From positions 1 through 54,027 of the forward strand of contig JAGXKX010000001.1 of assembly GCA_018335015.1 (NCBI GenBank): a stretch of DNA of 54,027 nucleotides, given 5' to 3'. Origin of the DNA: Candidatus Bipolaricaulota bacterium (GTDB lineage: Bacteria; Bipolaricaulota; Bipolaricaulia; M55B111). Below the pieces are notes generated by a model. The model was not told the DNA's origin. It did no database searches and saw nothing but the letters and a program-made list of their open reading frames with translations. The translations under genes were made by a program, and so were the position numbers. Below are positions 37,450-47,118 of this stretch, in pieces. The stretch's first letter is position 1, and each line of letters begins with the position of its first letter.

Positions 37450-38880
37450 GTGAGAAAAGGGATCAGGGGCGGACAACTCAACTTGGTTTCCCGCGAGAAG
37501 GTAAAAACTATCCACCAGGCTGCGTTAAGAATTCTGGACGAAAAAGGAATTAAGGTAGAAGATCCGGAATCCAGGCAAATTCTTGATGAAAACGGCTGTC
37601 GAGTGGATCCGGAAAGTCACGTGGTCGAGTTCCCGCCCGAGATTGTGAAGGATTCGCTGGAGAAAGCACCGTCGTCGTTCACGATGGGTGCAAGAGACGA
37701 AGACAACGAATTTGACCTTGGTTACGAAAAATCGTACTTTACGGCCGGCACGGGGACTACTTCAGTGCTCGACCTCGACCGAAGGGAACGGCGAAAAGCT
37801 ACCAGAGAAGATTTGTCCGATGCCGTAAAGCTCGGGGATCAGCTTTCGAATATTGACGTGGTCTGGTCCATATTTACCCTTACTGACGACCCTATGCTTG
37901 GCTTTTATCAGCTATACGCGGTTCTGACCAACAGCAGCAAGCACGGGGCTATCGTAAACTGGTACGGCGGGGAGTTGACCGACAAACTAATTGACATGAT
38001 TGCCGTCGTAGCGGGGGGCAGAAGCAAATTATCTACTAATCGACTCGTTACCATGTACGCCGAGCCCGTATCGCCGTTGACCTTCAGGAAAGAGAACCTG
38101 GAGGTCCTCCTTCGGTGGACGGACGTGGGTCTGCCTTTACTCTGGTACCCAGCTCAAAAGGCGGGGGCTACCGCACCGATGACTCTGTCCGGTTCTCTCG
38201 CTCAGGCCTTCGCTGAGTCACTCGGAGGAAACGTCATCGCTCAACTTAACAACCCTGGTACTCCGGTAATTCTTGGGGCCTCACCGCTCGTGATGGACAT
38301 GCGAACTGCCCTGAATACTTACTTTTCTCCCGAAATGTTGATCATTCAATCTGCGACGGGACAATGGGGAAATATGATAGAAATGCCGATATACGGAACG
38401 GGCGGCTGCACGAACTCCTACGATCTCGACTACCAGGCAGGTGTCGAGTCCTCTCTCTCGCTCTACGGGGCCATTCTGGGCGGCCAGAATTTGATCCACG
38501 ACCTGTCCTTCGCCGGAGCAGGGGATCTGGGGAGCCTGGAGCTCCTTACCCTGACCGACGAGATAGCAGGCATGGCAAAACGAACCGTAAGAGACCTATC
38601 AACCGACGAGGAGGCAATCGCCTTCGACGTTATAGACCAGGTCAATCACGGAGGGGATTACTTGAGGGAGAACCATACTTTCCAACATTTCAAGGAGGAG
38701 TTAATGGCTCCCGAACTGATCCGGAGAATCGGCGAGGACAAGTGGGAAGAAAACTTTTCCGTAAATAAAGCCAGGGAACTGACGAGCCAGCTAGTCGAGG
38801 AATCCGAAGTAAAGCCTTTACCGGAAGACGAGGACAACCAGCTTAAAGAAATCATCGAAAAAGCAAAATCAATGATTTAG
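37450..38880 (+). CDS. MttB-superfamily (non-pyrrolysine) quaternary amine:corrinoid methyltransferase, paralog 2
   Basis: 476 aa; QAALRILDEKGIKVEDPESRQIL, TAGTGTTSVLDLD, IHDLSFAGAGDLGSLELLTLTDEIAGM. GTG start. Confidence 0.9.
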   Translation: MRKGIRGGQLNLVSREKVKTIHQAALRILDEKGIKVEDPESRQILDENGCRVDPESHVVEFPPEIVKDSLEKAPSSFTMGARDEDNEFDLGYEKSYFTAGTGTTSVLDLDRRERRKATREDLSDAVKLGDQLSNIDVVWSIFTLTDDPMLGFYQLYAVLTNSSKHGAIVNWYGGELTDKLIDMIAVVAGGRSKLSTNRLVTMYAEPVSPLTFRKENLEVLLRWTDVGLPLLWYPAQKAGATAPMTLSGSLAQAFAESLGGNVIAQLNNPGTPVILGASPLVMDMRTALNTYFSPEMLIIQSATGQWGNMIEMPIYGTGGCTNSYDLDYQAGVESSLSLYGAILGGQNLIHDLSFAGAGDLGSLELLTLTDEIAGMAKRTVRDLSTDEEAIAFDVIDQVNHGGDYLRENHTFQHFKEELMAPELIRRIGEDKWEENFSVNKARELTSQLVEESEVKPLPEDEDNQLKEIIEKAKSMI

Positions 38881-38910
38881 CAAAAATATGGAGCGCCAGC
38901 AGACCGGAAT

Positions 38911-38947
38911 AAATGTCCCGTCATAGCGACGGGACATTTATTATTTT
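38911..38947 (+). terminator. rho-independent terminator aaatgtcccgtc-atagc-gacgggacattt
   Basis: 12-bp perfect stem after the second MttB gene, T/A-rich tail. Confidence 0.9.
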
Positions 38948-39246
38948 ACCCGGTTAACAGATATTTAAGCTCGGTGACACAATCTATACCAACACTCGGA
39001 CTCAAACTAGGTTATCTCATCTTTAGAACGGGAATATTTGACAAATAGGCCAAAGTATCCATAATGTAGATTAGCGTGGAGCTGCCAAATAATACTTTTA
39101 CAAAAAGGTTTGTTCGGTTTTTAATAAAAAAACCGTGGTTGTTTTCTTTTTTCCTTCTGCGGTGACTTCTGAAAGGAACGTATGAGGTATTCCGGTCTTA
39201 TGAGAACCGGTTAACTAGGTGGGTTATCCAAGGGGTGGAGGTAAAA

Positions 39247-41517
39247 ATGACAAGATTTAGCAAGATCGTCCTTTACGGTTCAGTCCTAATGCTTATAGGA
39301 GGCCTGTTATACGTCGGTTTTAGTTTTAACGGCAGGTTGGCTAGTTTAAATGACACAACCAGCAATATTGAAGAAAAACTTGAAGAAGTAGAGTCCAAAA
39401 ACAGCGCTCAGGATGAATCTTTAACAAACCTAGAACAAACAAACCAACAACTGGCCGATAAGTTCAAAGAGGTCGGAGGTTCTCTGGAGAGTTTCGACTC
39501 TCAATTCAACCAGTTAAATACCAACTTAACGAACCAGATAACCGAATTAGAATCCAGAACTGAGAAACTGAGCAACCGCGTGGACAACCTGGGCAACGAC
39601 TTCGAGTCAACCGACACGGTGATCAATGGCCTGAGAGAAGATTATTCAAGTTTGAAGGAGATCACTTCGAACCTCACGAAAAAAATTAAGGCGCTACGAG
39701 AACGGGTTGAGACCAACCTATCCCAGTTAAACACAAATGATCAAACAATTCAGGCAAGAATTGATTCTCTAAAAAGTAACCTCCTGAGCGAAATAACCAC
39801 CCTCGAAAAGCGGTCGGACGATCTGACGGGTAAATTTGACAAAAGAGAAACCGAACTAAAAAACCTTACGAACAGAGTTTCCCAGCTGGAACAATCCGAC
39901 GATCAATACGGATCGGCCCTCGGGGAAATTGAGAAGAAATTTAACCAGCTAGAAAGTAGCCAGGAGAAGCTCATCACCCAAGTCAATTCTTTATCAAGAG
40001 ATTTTAACTCCCTCTCCGGTGATTTGCAGAAAGAAGTAAGCGCAGCAGAGAAGCTAAATGATCGCGTAAACAATTTAGGTACCGATCTCCACTCGGCTAA
40101 CGAACAGATAAGTAGTCTAAAAGACAACTATTCGAGCTTGAAGGGGGTTACTTCGGATCTGTCCGAGGAGTTGAAGTCCCTGCAGGATCAGGTTGAATCA
40201 GAGCTATCCCTGTTAAACACAAACGACCAGGCGATCCAGACCAGGATGGACTCTCTGAAGGAAGATCTGCTGAGTCAGATCGGCGGTCTTCAAAAGAGAT
40301 CGACCGCCCTTACCGGCAGTCTAGACGAACAAGGATCCGAACTTGAAAAACTCACAAGTCGAGTCTCGGAATTGGAGGAATCGGACACCCAGCTCGGATC
40401 AAGCCTCAAGGAAATAAAAGACGAATACGATCAAGTCAAAGCTAGCCAGAGTGACCTCCTGACCCGGGTTAGTTCGATATCGGAAGACCTTAATTCCCTA
40501 TCAGAAGAATTACGGGAAAAGTTAGAGTCCGTAAGTGCAGCTTCCAGGGAAGAGGACGAAAGATTACAGACAAAGATAGAGAATATTCAAGGAGAGAATA
40601 GCGAGCTAAACACCCGTCTGAACTCTGTGGAAGAGAAGTTAGCCGGTGAACTCGATGATCTCAGGGCTATGAACAAAAACCTGCGGGGAAGAGTGGAAAA
40701 ACTTGAAGGTAAACTTTCTGCCCTTTCAACCAGCCACAATAAATTCACAGAAAAAATTGAAGAAGAGATCGGTAAGCTAAAAAATCGTGACGAAACCCTT
40801 TCAACCAAAATCGAAAGTATCGACGGTAGGCTGGAGGATAACTTGGCTCAACTCAACAAAGTAGACGAAGACTTGAGGAAAAAATTGACCCAATTCATTA
40901 ATAAGACGGACTCATCGTTCAGTGATATCACGAAAAAGTTAAATGGAATCGAAGACCGAACAAATTCTCTGGCTGAAAAGATAGCTCAAACCAACCAGGA
41001 AGTGCGTGACGAGATAGAAAGAGCAATGGAAAAAGAGGCCGCCCTGGAAGATGAATTAAATAAATTTGAGGAAGAAATCAACCTGAAAGTTTCCGAATTA
41101 AAGAAAAAAGACGAGTCCATTGAGGACAGAATATCCTACCTTGAGTCCGGTCACACAAAATTGAACGAGAGTTTAGCCAGCTTGACCGAAAAACAAAAAA
41201 GCCTCGATCAGGACCTGTCAAAAGTAACGAGCAATCTCAAAAAGGAAATTGAGCTACTACAGCAGGCAAAAGAGAACCTCACAAGCACGGTTAGCGAGTT
41301 AAACTCCTCTCTGGACCAGAAAATAGACGACCTTGGCGATAAAGTAACCAAACTCGACGAAGAAACAGTCAGCAAAAAATGGGCGATTCAACAGATTAAA
41401 GCGAGAACGCAGGAGGAAATTTCTAAACTCACTTCGTCTCTAAACGATAAGATACAAACGCTTAAATCATCCATGAATGACTTCAAGTTGCTTAAAAACA
41501 GCCTCTATTCGAGATAG
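39247..41517 (+). CDS. long coiled-coil envelope-anchored protein with internal 162-aa tandem duplication
   Basis: N-terminal TM (IVLYGSVLMLIGGLLYVGFSF) then ~720 aa of heptad-type coiled coil. Start refined to ATG 39247 behind ggaggt. Confidence 0.85.
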   Translation: MTRFSKIVLYGSVLMLIGGLLYVGFSFNGRLASLNDTTSNIEEKLEEVESKNSAQDESLTNLEQTNQQLADKFKEVGGSLESFDSQFNQLNTNLTNQITELESRTEKLSNRVDNLGNDFESTDTVINGLREDYSSLKEITSNLTKKIKALRERVETNLSQLNTNDQTIQARIDSLKSNLLSEITTLEKRSDDLTGKFDKRETELKNLTNRVSQLEQSDDQYGSALGEIEKKFNQLESSQEKLITQVNSLSRDFNSLSGDLQKEVSAAEKLNDRVNNLGTDLHSANEQISSLKDNYSSLKGVTSDLSEELKSLQDQVESELSLLNTNDQAIQTRMDSLKEDLLSQIGGLQKRSTALTGSLDEQGSELEKLTSRVSELEESDTQLGSSLKEIKDEYDQVKASQSDLLTRVSSISEDLNSLSEELREKLESVSAASREEDERLQTKIENIQGENSELNTRLNSVEEKLAGELDDLRAMNKNLRGRVEKLEGKLSALSTSHNKFTEKIEEEIGKLKNRDETLSTKIESIDGRLEDNLAQLNKVDEDLRKKLTQFINKTDSSFSDITKKLNGIEDRTNSLAEKIAQTNQEVRDEIERAMEKEAALEDELNKFEEEINLKVSELKKKDESIEDRISYLESGHTKLNESLASLTEKQKSLDQDLSKVTSNLKKEIELLQQAKENLTSTVSELNSSLDQKIDDLGDKVTKLDEETVSKKWAIQQIKARTQEEISKLTSSLNDKIQTLKSSMNDFKLLKNSLYSR

Positions 41518-41524
41518 GGTATGT

Positions 41525-41728
41525 CTCAGATCTTTCACCAACGGCGGAATTAGCTATCTGGTTCGGATAACTGCTCTCTACCCCTTAGCTGGCAACTGAT
41601 TTAACCTTCAAATCCTACCAGTAGACTAAATCCCGGCAGCCAGGTAAAGGGTAGAGAGTCTGTAGTGAAAAAAAGAAATCAATACTCACAATTAAGTTTC
41701 GCTTTCATACGCCGGTGAAAGATCTGAG
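41525..41728. repeat. palindromic intergenic element, full-length copy 2 (204 bp; outer and inner inverted repeats)
   Basis: Outer ctcagatctttcaccaacggc (41525-41545) / gccggtgaaagatctgag (41711-41728); inner ctctctaccccttagctggc (41574-41593) / gccaggtaaagggtagagag (41639-41658). Confidence 0.92.
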
Positions 41729-41862
41729 TATGGGTTAAAAGAGAATTTTTAATACTTGTTCTTCGCCTGAATCGGTAAATTTGGAATTGCTTATCTTGAG
41801 CTAGCTTTCGGGGGTCTGTTTCTAGTAGTTAAGTGCCATCTCATTAGTTAGGTGCAGCCCTT

Positions 41863-42510
41863 TCAATTATCAAATATTTGCCGAAATCCTTCTTGCATAA
41901 GGGGGCTATGAATTACCTCGGCCGCCTTACCGGGTGCGAACCACTTAAGTTGCTTGATTTCGTGGCTCGGCTGTAAATCATCGGGAGCGCCGGGAACCTC
42001 AGCGGAAAAATAGAATATTACCCACTGATAGCTGTTTTCCGCCCCTATCGCGCTATGAACGTTTAATAATTCAGCAATGGTCGGTTTGAGACCAACCTCT
42101 TCCTCAACCTCCCTTCGAACGGCGTCAGCAGGCGTCTCCCCGTAAACCATGAAACCTCCGGGCAGGGTCCAGCGATCTTTGTTGTATCCTCTCGAGGGTT
42201 TTACCAGCAACACTCCGTTCGGTCCCCGAATGACTGCCTCCACGACAAGTCGGGGCAGCGAAAAATTTACAGCTTTTCTAACGATTGGATCCACTTCGTC
42301 CAGAACCGGGATATCTTCTTTGTTCAACCAGCGCTGGGGGTGATAAGATAGAACGGGTTCCGCATAGATAATCTCCTCTGACTCTACTACCATCTTTGCC
42401 TTTTGCCGAACTTCAAAAGGTATTTCATCCCGCGATCGGGGAAAGCTCAAGACATTTCCCGATTCAATCAGATAAATTTTTCCGTCTGTTTCAACGTAGT
42501 ACTGAGTCAT
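41863..42510 (-). CDS. NUDIX hydrolase
   Basis: 215 aa; GGFMVYGETPADAVRREVEEEVGL Nudix box. Confidence 0.93.
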   Translation of the reverse strand: MTQYYVETDGKIYLIESGNVLSFPRSRDEIPFEVRQKAKMVVESEEIIYAEPVLSYHPQRWLNKEDIPVLDEVDPIVRKAVNFSLPRLVVEAVIRGPNGVLLVKPSRGYNKDRWTLPGGFMVYGETPADAVRREVEEEVGLKPTIAELLNVHSAIGAENSYQWVIFYFSAEVPGAPDDLQPSHEIKQLKWFAPGKAAEVIHSPLMQEGFRQIFDN

Positions 42511-42810
42511 ATTACCGGAAAGTTTAAAGCAGGGACGTTATTAAGACAACCGGTTGGCCCTTTCACCAGGAGCAACCAAAAAAACGACGATACCGACATT
42601 TAAACTTGAATTTGGCGTCTACTCCGCTGGATAACTATTCCAACATTAATTCCCGACCTTGGTTCTTGACTTCCCTGTAGAAGGATATTATAAGATATAG
42701 CTCATCGAATAAGCGGGTCACACGTGGTCACACGAATACCGCCGGTGAAACGCCCAGCTTGTTTCATTTTCCGCTTTGAATAAACTTTATTTATACCGAG
42801 GTGGCAAAAA

Positions 42811-45450
42811 GTGGAAATTAACAAAGTAAAAAAACGAGATGGGTCCATTGTAGATTTCGACCAAACCAAAATACGAGACGCGATTATAAAGGCTGCTCAG
42901 GCTTCCGGGTCGTCAGCGATAAACAAGGCGGACGAACTAGCTAAAAAAGTAACCGAAGACCTGGAGGAGATCTACGGGGAAGTAGACTTCGGGAAAGAGG
43001 AGTTCCCGGAGGTCGAAGACATTCAGGATATGGTCGAGAAGGTTCTAATTGAAGAAGGTCATTACTCTACAGCTAAGGCTTACATTCTGTACCGGCAGGA
43101 ACATCGGCAAAAAAGGCGAGAGAAGGAGAAGCTCCTCGACCGAGCGAAAGTTGGTAGCGTAGGAAAGAAGTTTAGTTTAAAGGCACTCCGTGTTCTGGCT
43201 TCTCGGTATCTCCTCAGGGACGGGGAAGGTAAGATAGTAGAATCTCCGAAGGAGCTTTTCGAAAGGGTAGCAACGACTGTAACCATACCGGACTTAATGC
43301 GAGATGAACGGGTATTCGATCGTCAGGGAGGAGGTTCAGCAGCCGGCAAACTTACCGAAAAATACATTTCTTCATTTCGGGATTACGGCAACCGTTACAA
43401 TTTTGCCGACCATAGAATCAACCAGTGGGCTTTTAAGGCCATGACCGAGCTTTTTGCAAACATGGCAGAAGACGGTCATGTTAAAGTAGACTATTCGAAA
43501 TTTCTGGATTTGCTGGACAACGGGTACTTCGATAAATATCACGATAACTGGCAGACCTATCTCGACATGATGGTTGATCAAAAATTCCTGCCCAATAGCC
43601 CAACACTGATGAATGCCGGCACCAGACTGGGTCAATTAAGTGCCTGTTTCGTACTTCCCATGGAAGACGACATGGGCAGGATAATGGACGCGTCAAAAGA
43701 CGCGGCGCTAATCTTCCAGAGTGGTGGCGGAGTGGGAATCAACTACTCCAGTCTGAGACCGGAAGGGGACATAGTAGCTTCCACTTCCGGAGTCGCTTCC
43801 GGACCGATATCTTTCATGAGAATTATCGATACCGTTACGGACGTAGTGAAGCAAGGGGGTAAGAGACGGGGAGCCAACATGGGTATAATCAACGTCGATC
43901 ACCCCGATATAAAGGACTTTATCAACGTGAAGGGGAAAGAAGGTAAGCTGGAGAATTTCAATATCTCCGTCGGTACGTTAGAAGATTTCTGGGATTCGTT
44001 AAAAGGGCAGGATGACTCGAAGTTCGAACTAGTTAACCCCCGGACCGAACAGGTGGTTTCGCGCGAAGATCCTAAAGCTTTGCTTGAATTGATAGCTCAC
44101 TCGGCCTGGGAGTCCGCCGACCCTGGTATGATATTCTTCGACAGGATAAATGAGTACAACGTGCTTGAGCCGGCCAAAGGTAAAATCAACGGGACAAATC
44201 CCTGCGGCGAGCAGCCGTTATACGACTACGAATCCTGCAACCTGGGTTCGATTAATCTCCACAACTTACTCAAGGAAGACGGATTCGATTGGGACGAGTA
44301 CGAGAAGACGATCCGGAACGCAACACGCTTTCTCGATAACGTCCTTGACATGAACAACTTCCCCCTGGAAAAGATAGAACAGGCAACAAAGTCGACCAGA
44401 AAAATCGGACTGGGCGTAATGGGGCTTTCAAATTTACTTTACGATACCCGAACGCCCTACAATTCCGAGACCGGTTACAAGGAAATGGAAAAGCTGGCCG
44501 AATCGCTCTCTTACTATTCCATGGATGAATCCGTGAAACTCGCCCGGGAACGAGGCACATTCCCGGTTTACGAGGATACGGAGTATCCGGAAGGCGAGAT
44601 TCCTATAGCGGGTTACTACGAGAGGGACCAACACCAGAAAGACTGGGACGGATTGATAGAGAAAATCAAGGAAAACGGTATCAGGAACGGCATGACGACA
44701 ACTATCGCCCCCACGGGAAGTATCTCGATGATCGCCGATACCTCCCACGGGATAGAGCCGGAATTTTCGCTTGCCTACGAGAAAAACGTGACTGCGGGTG
44801 ACTTTTACTACGCCAACGAAGTTTTCGAGAAAGCCTTAAAGGACGAAGGCATATACACCGAGGAGTTACTCCAGAAGATAAACGAAAATTACGGAAGCCT
44901 GAAAGGGTTGGAAGAAATACCGGATAACCTGAAAGAAGTTTTTGTAACCGCGCTCGACATTCACTACACCGACCATCTTGCCGCCCAGGCGTCCTGGCAG
45001 GACTGGGTTACCGCTTCGATCTCCAAAACGATCAACATGCCCAGAAGCGCTACTCCGGACGAAGTACTGAACTCGTTCATGCTGGGCCACAAACTTGGGC
45101 TTAAGGGACTTACCGTTTACAGGGACGGCTCGAAGTCTCGCCAGGTCCTGAATATGGACGGGGAAAGTGCTACGGAAAGAAATCTGGAACCCAGCGAATA
45201 CGTCAAAAATTACCTCGAGCAGGAATTCGCCAACACGCCCGAAGGAGAAAATTACTGGGAGGCCCAAAGCTTCAGGGAGTCACTACGGAACGACAAGCCG
45301 AATAACAAGGATCTCCTGGAGGACGAGACCCATCCCCTGAACCAGGTAGAAGACCTGGAAGAATGTCCGGACTGCGGGGGTAATGTCATCCACGAAGGTG
45401 GCTGCAATAAGTGTGTAGAATGTGGATGGAGCACCTGTTCAATCAGCTAA
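42811..45450 (+). CDS. nrdJ: adenosylcobalamin-dependent (class II) ribonucleoside-diphosphate reductase
   Basis: 879 aa; N-terminal ATP-cone, FLPNSPTLMNAGTRLGQLSACFVLPMEDD, NPCGEQPLYDYESCNLGSINL, C-terminal zinc-ribbon-like CPDCGGNVIHEGGCNKCVECGWSTCS. Confidence 0.94.
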   Translation: MEINKVKKRDGSIVDFDQTKIRDAIIKAAQASGSSAINKADELAKKVTEDLEEIYGEVDFGKEEFPEVEDIQDMVEKVLIEEGHYSTAKAYILYRQEHRQKRREKEKLLDRAKVGSVGKKFSLKALRVLASRYLLRDGEGKIVESPKELFERVATTVTIPDLMRDERVFDRQGGGSAAGKLTEKYISSFRDYGNRYNFADHRINQWAFKAMTELFANMAEDGHVKVDYSKFLDLLDNGYFDKYHDNWQTYLDMMVDQKFLPNSPTLMNAGTRLGQLSACFVLPMEDDMGRIMDASKDAALIFQSGGGVGINYSSLRPEGDIVASTSGVASGPISFMRIIDTVTDVVKQGGKRRGANMGIINVDHPDIKDFINVKGKEGKLENFNISVGTLEDFWDSLKGQDDSKFELVNPRTEQVVSREDPKALLELIAHSAWESADPGMIFFDRINEYNVLEPAKGKINGTNPCGEQPLYDYESCNLGSINLHNLLKEDGFDWDEYEKTIRNATRFLDNVLDMNNFPLEKIEQATKSTRKIGLGVMGLSNLLYDTRTPYNSETGYKEMEKLAESLSYYSMDESVKLARERGTFPVYEDTEYPEGEIPIAGYYERDQHQKDWDGLIEKIKENGIRNGMTTTIAPTGSISMIADTSHGIEPEFSLAYEKNVTAGDFYYANEVFEKALKDEGIYTEELLQKINENYGSLKGLEEIPDNLKEVFVTALDIHYTDHLAAQASWQDWVTASISKTINMPRSATPDEVLNSFMLGHKLGLKGLTVYRDGSKSRQVLNMDGESATERNLEPSEYVKNYLEQEFANTPEGENYWEAQSFRESLRNDKPNNKDLLEDETHPLNQVEDLEECPDCGGNVIHEGGCNKCVECGWSTCSIS

Positions 45451-45467
45451 TCTAGCGCCGATAACTC

Positions 45468-45498
45468 AGGGGAAAGTCCTTCTTGGGATTTTCCCCTG
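45468..45498 (+). terminator. stem-loop aggggaaagtccttcttgggattttcccct
   Basis: Inverted repeat 18 nt after the nrdJ stop codon. Confidence 0.65.
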
Positions 45499-45511
45499 TT
45501 AGAAACAAAAA

Positions 45512-45715
45512 CTCAAACTTTTCACCATCGTATAAAAGCGAAACTTAATTTATTAAGGTTGGATTCATTCTTTACCAGTGGCTCTCTGCCGCTTACCTGG
45601 CTGCCGAAAATTTGCCTTCTACTAAGCTTTAAAGGTTAGATCAGTTGCCAGGTAAGTGGCGGAGAGCAGTTATTCGGCCCGGACAGCCAAATCCGACCCT
45701 GTGTGGGAACTGAGA
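45512..45715. repeat. palindromic intergenic element, full-length copy 3 (reverse orientation relative to copy 2)
   Basis: Inner arms ctctctgccgcttacctgg (45582-45600) / ccaggtaagtggcggagag (45648-45666); flanks align end-to-end with the reverse complement of 41525-41728. Confidence 0.9.
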
Positions 45716-45798
45716 AAGACCGGATTATTCAAATGGTCACTTTCGAGCCTTCCCAAAACCTGTCAGGATAGACTCGCAGCTTGCCCCAGGGCTATTGG

Positions 45799-46587
45799 CT
45801 AATGAAATTCAACCAGTTCTCGAAGATCGTCAAAAACGTAGGTAGGCTCAATATCGCTTTCCTCAAGGCTTTCTCGGGTTTCTACCCCCGTCAGAACTAG
45901 AGCGGAATCCATTTCTGCCCTTTCGGCCATCAATATATCCGTTTCCAACCTATCACCTATTACCAGGCAATCTTCCGGATTGTCCGTGCCCGCTATCTCC
46001 ATAGCTATTTCAGCAGCCACGCTCGACGGTTTACCGACAATTCTTTCCGGCTCGAACCCCATCCCCTTGATCGCGCCCACTGATGCCCCGGCACCGGGAG
46101 ACTCTCCTTCGGGAGTAGGAAATGTCCTATCGGCGTTTGTCCCGTAGAATTCCGCCCCGGAAAGCAAACCGGTCAGGGCATCGTCTAACTTGTCGTAACT
46201 AAGATTTCTGTCCATACCGACCGCGATGACTTCCGCCTCCGCCGGCCCTACGACCTCATGCCCCATCAGTTCCAGTTCTTCACCCAGTCCCTCTTCACCG
46301 ACGACGAAAGCGTTCGTGGTCCCTCTAAGCTCCCGCAAATACTTGGCGAGAACGAATGCACTGTTTATTATCGAACTATGAGGTAAGTCTATTCCCAGGT
46401 CGGTAAGATTTGCAGCGAACTTCTGCCGGGTTCGAGTAGAATTGTTCGACAGGATAAATACATCCCCAAATTTTCCCAGTTCAGCTAGCGCCTCCGGAGC
46501 ACCTGAGATCAGCTGGCTAGACATCACAACTACTCCGTCCATATCGACGAAAATGGACCTATAATTACTCAAGTTAAATTCGGACAT
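45799..46587 (-). CDS. HAD-superfamily phosphatase, NagD-like (subfamily IIA)
   Basis: 262 aa; FVDMDGVVVMSSQLISGAPEAL, FILSNNSTRTRQ, CLVIGDRLETDILMAERA. Confidence 0.92.
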   Translation of the reverse strand: MSEFNLSNYRSIFVDMDGVVVMSSQLISGAPEALAELGKFGDVFILSNNSTRTRQKFAANLTDLGIDLPHSSIINSAFVLAKYLRELRGTTNAFVVGEEGLGEELELMGHEVVGPAEAEVIAVGMDRNLSYDKLDDALTGLLSGAEFYGTNADRTFPTPEGESPGAGASVGAIKGMGFEPERIVGKPSSVAAEIAMEIAGTDNPEDCLVIGDRLETDILMAERAEMDSALVLTGVETRESLEESDIEPTYVFDDLRELVEFH

Positions 46588-46620
46588 CAGAAGAAAAAGG
46601 TACCCCCCTTAAGCTTTTAA

Positions 46621-47118
46621 TCAGAGAAAGTTTATCATTACTTTAACTATCATTCCCATTCCAATTGCCACTTTAACTATTGAACCAAATATCTTACCAA
46701 AAAGGACTCCCATCCCGCTTCTCGTTGCCTGCAGGGTATCGCTTCCGAGGATGAATTCAGTAATAAAGGCTCCGACAAAAGCACCGAGGAATGCACCAAG
46801 CAGGTTACCGATAACGGGCAACGGAAGGCCCAGAATTGAGCCCGCTACCGCCCCAATAAAGGAACCCACCAGACTGTACTTGCTCGCACCGTACTTTTTC
46901 CCACTGGCTATGCTGAATAGGTAATCGCCGACTTCTCCAAAGATCGCGAGTCCCAGAAATATCAGTAAAAGGGAGGGTCTGACTAATTCCCATCCTGTCA
47001 TTAACCCCGTAAAACCGGAAGCTGCAACAACTATAAAGGTCCCAGGGATTCCAGCGGGAATTACCAGTAAACCGGTCAGAGAAAGTAGTAAAAATATTAC
47101 TATCGCTAAAATATCCAT
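46621..47118 (-). CDS. DUF456 family membrane protein
   Basis: 165 aa; Gly-rich TM protein: FGEVGDYLFSIASGKKYGASKYSLVGSFIGAVAGSILGLP...GAFLGAFVGAFITE. Confidence 0.85.
   Translation of the reverse strand: MDILAIVIFLLLSLTGLLVIPAGIPGTFIVVAASGFTGLMTGWELVRPSLLLIFLGLAIFGEVGDYLFSIASGKKYGASKYSLVGSFIGAVAGSILGLPLPVIGNLLGAFLGAFVGAFITEFILGSDTLQATRSGMGVLFGKIFGSIVKVAIGMGMIVKVMINFL

Noticed and set aside
35946-38880. Possible pyrrolysine-encoding mttB (in-frame amber)
   Set aside because: Both MttB-family ORFs run uninterrupted to full length without an internal TAG; they belong to the non-pyrrolysine type.
42520-42810. Cobalamin riboswitch upstream of class II RNR
   Set aside because: Looked for a B12-box-like segment in the short 5' region; none recognised. 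A covariance-model scan would be needed to be certain.
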